Source: JBMYXZ01 sp049608925
GTDB taxonomy: Bacteria > Pseudomonadota > Alphaproteobacteria > JAGOMX01
Reading direction: 5' to 3'
NCBI GenBank assembly: GCA_049608925.1
Contig: JBMYXZ010000015.1
Location: forward strand, 1-19,216
Length of the DNA stretch: 19,216 bases
The notes under the pieces are model-generated. The model ran no database searches. It saw only the letters and a list, made by a program, of their open reading frames with translations, and was not told the DNA's origin. Both the position numbers and the translations under genes were made by a program. The number at the start of each line of letters is the position of its first letter. Position 1 is the stretch's first letter. Below, piece by piece: positions 15,243-19,216 of this stretch.

Positions 15243-15929
15243 ATGATATTTCGACAGTTTTTTGACAAAACATCCTGTACTTACACCTATTTGATTGCCT
15301 GTGCAAAGACTCAAGAAGCTATCATCATTGACTCAGTAAAAGAACATTGCGAGCAATATCTCAAGCTTATCGATCAGTTAGACCTAAAACTTGTGCAAGC
15401 TATCGACACCCATATCCACGCGGACCACATTACAGGCCTTGCAGACCTACAAGACAGATCTGATTGTGAAACTATCATGGGACAGCATTCAAAAGCTGAA
15501 TTTTTAACACGTAAGTTGCATGAAGGTGAAGAAATCAAGATTGGGGACGTATCCCTTCGCGCCATGTATACACCAGGCCATACTGATGACTCATACTGCT
15601 TTGTAACAGGTGACCGTGTGTTTACGGGGGACACTCTTTTAATAAGAGGAACAGGTCGAACAGATTTTCAAAATGGCTCGCCTGAAGCTGCATATGACAG
15701 TATTTTCAATAAAGTGTTGAAACTATCTGATGATACTTTCGTCTATCCTGCCCACGATTATAATGGCGCAACCGTCTCAACAATAGGTGAAGAACGCGCA
15801 CATAACCCGCGCTTGCAGGTAGAGTCAGCATCGGAATACGCCGAGATGATGAACAATCTGAACCTCCCTAACCCTAAAATGATGGACATAGCCGTGCCAG
15901 CAAACCTTCGATCTGGGAGAAGCGTATGA
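15243..15929 (+). CDS. ETHE1-like persulfide dioxygenase (metallo-beta-lactamase fold)
   Basis: The 228-residue protein has the metallo-hydrolase signature THIHADH (H57, H59, D61, H62), then TPGHTDDS (H113), FTGDTLLIRGTGRTDF (D130) and PAHDYNG (H171). The GTGRTDFQNGS segment and the DYNG sequence are typical of ETHE1-type persulfide dioxygenases rather than glyoxalase II. These enzymes hold one Fe(II) with H57, H113 and D130 equivalents and oxidise glutathione persulfide to sulfite in the cytoplasm. The length is normal for the family. The stop overlaps the ATG of a rhodanese gene (ATGA), a partner that exchanges sulfane sulfur with this enzyme in several organisms. Only a weak GGA precedes the ATG. 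Confidence 0.92.
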   Translation: MIFRQFFDKTSCTYTYLIACAKTQEAIIIDSVKEHCEQYLKLIDQLDLKLVQAIDTHIHADHITGLADLQDRSDCETIMGQHSKAEFLTRKLHEGEEIKIGDVSLRAMYTPGHTDDSYCFVTGDRVFTGDTLLIRGTGRTDFQNGSPEAAYDSIFNKVLKLSDDTFVYPAHDYNGATVSTIGEERAHNPRLQVESASEYAEMMNNLNLPNPKMMDIAVPANLRSGRSV

Positions 15930-16249
15930 CACAGGCTAAACATATATCTATCCCAGAGCTAGAAACCCTAATGAAGGGCGATAATTTCTTTTTGCTGGAT
16001 GTGCGTCAAGAAGATGAATTTAATACCTGCCATATCCCCGGGGCCACACATCATTCTTTGGGCGAGATATATTCGTTTGACGTCAACAGGATAGGCATGC
16101 CTATATATGTGATATGCCGCACCGGGCCGCGTGCGCTTGCTGCTTGCAATGCCCTACATCAGCTTGGCGCCATTGATGTCGCATGGGTATGCGGTGGCAT
16201 TCAGGAGTGGCGCGAAAAGGGCCTGCCAACAACATCAGTAAAGGAATAA
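15926..16249 (+). CDS. Single-domain rhodanese (sulfurtransferase)
   Basis: A 107-residue cytoplasmic rhodanese domain. It shows LLDVRQEDEF near residues 23-32, HIPGATH near 36-42, and the active-site loop CRTGPRA with catalytic Cys64, followed by VCGGIQEWREKGLP, the usual C-terminal motif. Such proteins move sulfane sulfur between persulfides, glutathione and sulfite. Its ATG overlaps the stop of the persulfide dioxygenase gene, so the pair likely works together: the dioxygenase makes sulfite from glutathione persulfide, and the rhodanese can form or use thiosulfate. The HIT gene starts two bases after its stop. Confidence 0.92.
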   Translation: MTQAKHISIPELETLMKGDNFFLLDVRQEDEFNTCHIPGATHHSLGEIYSFDVNRIGMPIYVICRTGPRALAACNALHQLGAIDVAWVCGGIQEWREKGLPTTSVKE

Positions 16250-16251
16250 AC

Positions 16252-16611
16252 ATGAGCTATAACACCGATAATATATTTGCCAAAATTATTCGCGGAGAAA
16301 TCCCTTGTGATAAGATTTATGAGGACGATCATGTTATGGCTTTTCATGATAAATTTCCGCAAGCCCCAATACATGCACTAGTAATTCCAAAGGGTTCGTA
16401 TATTTCCGCGGATGACTTTGGCGCAAACGCATCTGCAGAAGAAATAACGGCTCTATATCGCGCCGTGTCCCATATTGCCCGTGATTTGGGAGTGGCTGAA
16501 GACGGTTATCGCCTGATTGCCAATCACCGAAAAAATGCTGGGCAAGAAGTGGATCACTATCATGTGCACATATTGGGAGGCAAGCCTCTAGGGCCTATGC
16601 TGCGCCAATAA
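16252..16611 (+). CDS. HIT-family nucleotide hydrolase (HinT-like)
   Basis: The 119-residue protein begins NIFAKIIRGEIPCDKIYEDD and ends with the histidine triad DHYHVHILGG (H102, H104, H106), preceded by NAGQEV; H104 is the expected nucleophile. HinT enzymes cleave purine nucleoside phosphoramidates such as aminoacyl-AMP. A longer in-frame start at 16183 lies inside the rhodanese gene and has no ribosome site, while AAGGA (16241-16245) lies six bases before ATG 16252, and this start gives the family N-terminus. It is the third gene of the sulfur operon with only a 2-base gap. That association may be chance, or may reflect the known ability of HinT proteins to release H2S from nucleoside thiophosphates. 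Confidence 0.92.
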   Translation: MSYNTDNIFAKIIRGEIPCDKIYEDDHVMAFHDKFPQAPIHALVIPKGSYISADDFGANASAEEITALYRAVSHIARDLGVAEDGYRLIANHRKNAGQEVDHYHVHILGGKPLGPMLRQ

Positions 16612-16615
16612 TAAT

Positions 16616-16644
16616 TTGACTTTGCCTTACCTAACGTATATCTG
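16616..16644 (+). promoter_or_regulatory. Weak candidate promoter for the peptide transporter
   Basis: TTGACT (16616-16621, 5/6) is followed after 17 bases by TATCTG (16639-16644, 3/6), or after 15 bases by TATATC. It lies just after the HIT stop codon and about 30 bases before the transporter ATG, which has no clear ribosome site. The alternative is read-through from the sulfur operon. Confidence 0.3.
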
Positions 16645-16676
16645 TTTGTGAAATAGTATTTTATTGTAATGGCACC

Positions 16677-18137
16677 ATGTCGAATAGTTCTAGCCTTTTA
16701 AACCACCCGCGTGGTCTTTTCGTACTCTCGTTTTCTGAAATGTTTGAACGCTTCAGTTTCTACGGCATGCGCTCGCTCTTGGTGCTCTACATGGTAAACC
16801 AGCTTAAATACTCGGATAATGTCGCGTACGGCATTTTCGGACTTTATGCCGCTCTGGTATACGCAGCACCATTGATCGGAGGATTTCTCGCCGATAAAGT
16901 CATTGGGTTTCGCCGAGCAGTCATTACAGGTAGCATTATCATTTCTCTAGGACACTTTTGTATGGCATTACCTATAGGAGATGCTGCCTTATACATTGGA
17001 GTCGGATTAATTATTTCCGGAACGGGCCTGTTTAAGTCAAATATCTCAGCAATGGTAGGTATGCTGTATAGCGCTGATGACCAGCGACGAGATGCTGGGT
17101 ACACTCTGTTTTACTTAGGCATTAATATTGGAGGATTCCTAGCACCCTTTGCCTGCGGTTACATTGCCACACAATATGGTTGGCATCTTGGGTTCGGCCT
17201 TGCCAGCGTCGGTATGATCATTGGCGCTTTAACACTTATATTTATGACAAGGCACTATGCTCACATCGAATCTGAAAAACCCAAGGGCAAAGCTCTGTCT
17301 ACTGCTACCCTAGTAGGAGGACTACTTGCTGGGCCCATGTTTGCTGGCATGGTCTACTATAATGATTTATTCAGCAACATCCTGCCCCTATTTGGCTTTG
17401 CATTCTTGGGATACATTATTTATGTAGCCATGAACAGCAATGCTGCCGAAAGACGGAATATATTTGTTTTGGTCACAGCAATTCTGCTGCTTATGCTATC
17501 AGGCGCACTTGTGGAACAATCAGGTATGGCGCTTACTCTATTCGCCGAGCGTAGTGTAGACAGGACTATTTTTGGCTGGGTGATCCCCACCTCTTTCTTC
17601 CAATCTATTGACCCACTTACTGTGCTGCTGTTTGCCGGCCCAATATCTGCGGTTTGGATGCGTCTTGCTGCAAAGGGGCGGGACCTTAGTGCATTTGCCA
17701 AATATATTATTGGCTTTGTTCTGATCGGCCTTGCTTATCTGACGGTTTATTTGGGATGCCAAGCTGGCGATGCGAACCAAGGCCTTTCCCCATTATTTTA
17801 CGCTGTCTCTGGTATGACATTGCTAGCATTGGGAGACATCTGCCTATATCCAGTTTGCCTCTCACTGTGCTCTAGGCTAGCTCCAAAACGCTTGGAAGGT
17901 ATTATGATGGGTGGCGTGATGATGGGGTTGGCATTTTCCAACCTTATGGGCGCTGTACTTGCTAAGTTTGCCAGTGTCTCTGAAGAGCAATTAGAGTCCG
18001 TAAAAGTCGCAGAAACCCTTGGTGTGTATAAGTCACTGTTTTATGATCTGACTGTCATCGCAGCTATTTGCATTGGTATCTCTATAATTGTGAAACTGAT
18101 AATGCTGAGAGTGTCAAACCAAGCGACCACCGCCTAG
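16677..18137 (+). CDS. POT/PTR2-family proton-coupled oligopeptide transporter
   Basis: A 486-residue inner-membrane carrier with twelve to fourteen predicted helices. The POT signature ExxERFxYYG appears in helix 1 as EMFERFSFYG (residues 21-30), with the first Tyr replaced by Phe28. The second family motif is GTGLFKSNISAMVG near residues 115-128, with the conserved Lys. EQSG in the middle of the protein matches the conserved Glu of helix 7 that takes part in proton coupling. Members import di- and tripeptides driven by protons. The neighbours do not point to a special substrate. Its TAG stop lies in CTAG, which also contains the stop of the convergent motB gene. Confidence 0.93.
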   Translation: MSNSSSLLNHPRGLFVLSFSEMFERFSFYGMRSLLVLYMVNQLKYSDNVAYGIFGLYAALVYAAPLIGGFLADKVIGFRRAVITGSIIISLGHFCMALPIGDAALYIGVGLIISGTGLFKSNISAMVGMLYSADDQRRDAGYTLFYLGINIGGFLAPFACGYIATQYGWHLGFGLASVGMIIGALTLIFMTRHYAHIESEKPKGKALSTATLVGGLLAGPMFAGMVYYNDLFSNILPLFGFAFLGYIIYVAMNSNAAERRNIFVLVTAILLLMLSGALVEQSGMALTLFAERSVDRTIFGWVIPTSFFQSIDPLTVLLFAGPISAVWMRLAAKGRDLSAFAKYIIGFVLIGLAYLTVYLGCQAGDANQGLSPLFYAVSGMTLLALGDICLYPVCLSLCSRLAPKRLEGIMMGGVMMGLAFSNLMGAVLAKFASVSEEQLESVKVAETLGVYKSLFYDLTVIAAICIGISIIVKLIMLRVSNQATTA

Positions 18138-19090
18138 CCTGCTGGGGCACCCTCTGCCTTTGCAGCTTTCGCGTTCAAAAGAACAATGCTAATGCGCCGG
18201 TTCTGCGGGCTAAAAGGGTCTGACTTAATCAGCGGATCTCTGTCCGCTTTGCCCACAACATACCCAATGCGACTTTCTGGAATACCAGCCCTTATAAGTT
18301 CTCGTCTGCTTGCGTTAGCACGGTCCGTTGAAAGCTCCCAGTTGGAATAATCACTATTCTTTGAATAGGGTGTAGCATCCGTATATCCGGACACGGCTAT
18401 TTTGTTGGGAAGCTTTTGAATTACACCAACAACTTGTTTTATTAATACCTTAGTGTGACCAAGCATTTTGTCCTGACCACTTGGGAACATAGAGCGCTTG
18501 TCCTGATCAACCAGCTGAATTCTTAACCCATCAGGGGTTTGATCGACGATCACATTTTCCAAAAGATCTTTTATATCGGGCACTTCCTGCAAGGCTTGGC
18601 GGATTTCTTTTTCCACTTCTGCAAAAGCCTTCTTTTCCTCGTTTTCTTTAATTTGCTGTGCTTCTTCTTTTTGCTCAGCTGTTTCTGCTTGTTGCTCCAA
18701 AGCCTGATCAAGGGCTGCCTCTGAAGGACCAAAGCCTTCAAGATCCTCGCTTTCACTGTCTTCTTGGCTGCTCGTATCTGTCTTAGGGGTCAACATGGTA
18801 ACCGCTGGTGCCGACTTTGAATCTTGGAAGGAGCCTTCTGAAGAAATCGACAGCCCCCCCAACACACCTCCGCTACCTGATGCGCCAGAAGCCATGCCGA
18901 CAGGACCAAAATAGTTTGAAATTCCACGCTTTTGTTCTTCTGACGTCGCATTCAGCAACCACATAAGCAAAAAGAACGCCATCATCGCTGTCACGAAGTC
19001 AGCATAAGCAACCTTCCACGCACCACCATGGTGACCGTGACCACCGCCTTTTTTGACTTTTTTGATAATGGGTTGTGGATTATCGCTCAT
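18134..19090 (-). CDS. motB: Flagellar motor stator protein MotB (OmpA-like domain)
   Basis: The 318-residue protein starts with a basic, Gly/His-rich cytoplasmic tail (KKVKKGGGHGHHGG), then a single membrane helix KVAYADFVTAMMAFFLLMWL in which Asp31 is the expected proton-carrying residue. A plug-like segment (EEQKRGISNYFGP) follows. Residues about 60-165 are a Ser/Gly then Glu/Gln/Lys-rich linker, probably partly coiled coil. Residues about 180-310 form the OmpA-like peptidoglycan-binding domain with VSGYTDATPY, ELSTDRANASRREL and NRRISIVLL. MotB pairs with MotA to form the stator. motA would be expected just upstream on the minus strand, but all three frames there close within the last 126 bases of the window. 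No good ribosome site is seen before the ATG. Confidence 0.93.
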   Translation of the reverse strand: MSDNPQPIIKKVKKGGGHGHHGGAWKVAYADFVTAMMAFFLLMWLLNATSEEQKRGISNYFGPVGMASGASGSGGVLGGLSISSEGSFQDSKSAPAVTMLTPKTDTSSQEDSESEDLEGFGPSEAALDQALEQQAETAEQKEEAQQIKENEEKKAFAEVEKEIRQALQEVPDIKDLLENVIVDQTPDGLRIQLVDQDKRSMFPSGQDKMLGHTKVLIKQVVGVIQKLPNKIAVSGYTDATPYSKNSDYSNWELSTDRANASRRELIRAGIPESRIGYVVGKADRDPLIKSDPFSPQNRRISIVLLNAKAAKAEGAPAG

Positions 19091-19216
19091 TAATTATTAC
19101 TCGATGTTTGGAAGCTCTGAAACAGCTTCTTCAACTTATAGTTCTAGGACATTACGTAACGTTTCTATTAAAGGAAATAGACTACATCTTTCGTTTAGAG
19201 CAGATGGTTACGATGG
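19091..19216. other. Leader region upstream of motB, no supported gene
   Basis: On the minus strand every frame has a stop in this stretch, so no gene runs into motB from the edge without ending here. A 12-codon minus-strand run (19100-19135) reads VEEAVSELPNIE and is closed by TAA on both sides. It vaguely resembles the tail of alphaproteobacterial MotA but is too short to call. No clear flagellar sigma-factor promoter was found. Confidence 0.4.

Noticed and set aside
16183..16251. Longer start for the HIT protein inside the rhodanese gene
   Set aside because: The extension is encoded by out-of-frame rhodanese sequence, while AAGGA precedes ATG 16252 at normal spacing.
19108..19216. Plus-strand open frame from a TTG running off the right edge, divergent from motB
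   Set aside because: About 36 codons in AT-rich DNA, no ribosome site and a rare start; chance is the simpler explanation.

Overview
The window looks like chromosomal DNA from a motile, aerobic alphaproteobacterium of fairly low GC for that class. The best lineage marker is the long membrane-anchored, multi-PAS histidine-kinase-like protein at 1857-4247. It has the architecture of DivL, a cell-cycle regulator found in Alphaproteobacteria, including a replaced phospho-accepting histidine. The fused transporter/acyltransferase/acyl-ACP synthetase of about 1130 residues also fits this class. I see no rRNA, tRNA, insertion sequence, phage gene or CRISPR array, and nothing points to a recent mobile island. 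No gene-free stretch is longer than 300 bases.

Layout, left to right. Positions 1-100 hold the tail of an unidentified gene. Next comes a 511-residue secreted protein of unknown function (181-1716), convergent with a minus-strand rluB-divL pair (4970 down to 1857). A plus-strand block starts from a good promoter near 5070. It holds a secreted, repeat-tailed orphan (5162-6160) that ends at an intrinsic terminator, then a Bax-inhibitor-1 family membrane protein and a SemiSWEET sugar transporter that overlap by one base (6305-7290). A bidirectional terminator (7305-7338) separates these from a minus-strand exported protein with a His-rich N-terminus (7363-7917). A plus-strand pair, trhO and a glutathione S-transferase, overlaps by ATGA (8077-9641). 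Two minus-strand membrane genes follow: the 1133-residue phospholipid-repair fusion (9638-13039) and a Na+/H+ antiporter-like carrier (13106-14506). A small lipoprotein built of 11-residue repeats lies further on (14652-15095). A compact plus-strand sulfur operon encodes persulfide dioxygenase, a single-domain rhodanese and a HIT protein (15243-16611). It is followed by a POT-family peptide transporter (16677-18137) and a minus-strand motB (18134-19090).

The themes are ordinary housekeeping and envelope biology: ribosome and tRNA modification (rluB, trhO), cell-cycle signalling (divL), phospholipid repair, ion/peptide/sugar transport, sulfide detoxification and flagellar rotation. I found no clearly undescribed multi-gene system. 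The items most worth a second look are the natural phenylalanine at the DivL phosphorylation site, the persulfide dioxygenase/rhodanese/HIT operon, the BI-1/SemiSWEET coupling, and four small or unidentified exported proteins with distinctive features (His N-terminus, 60-bp tandem tail, 11-residue repeats, Cys-rich orphan).
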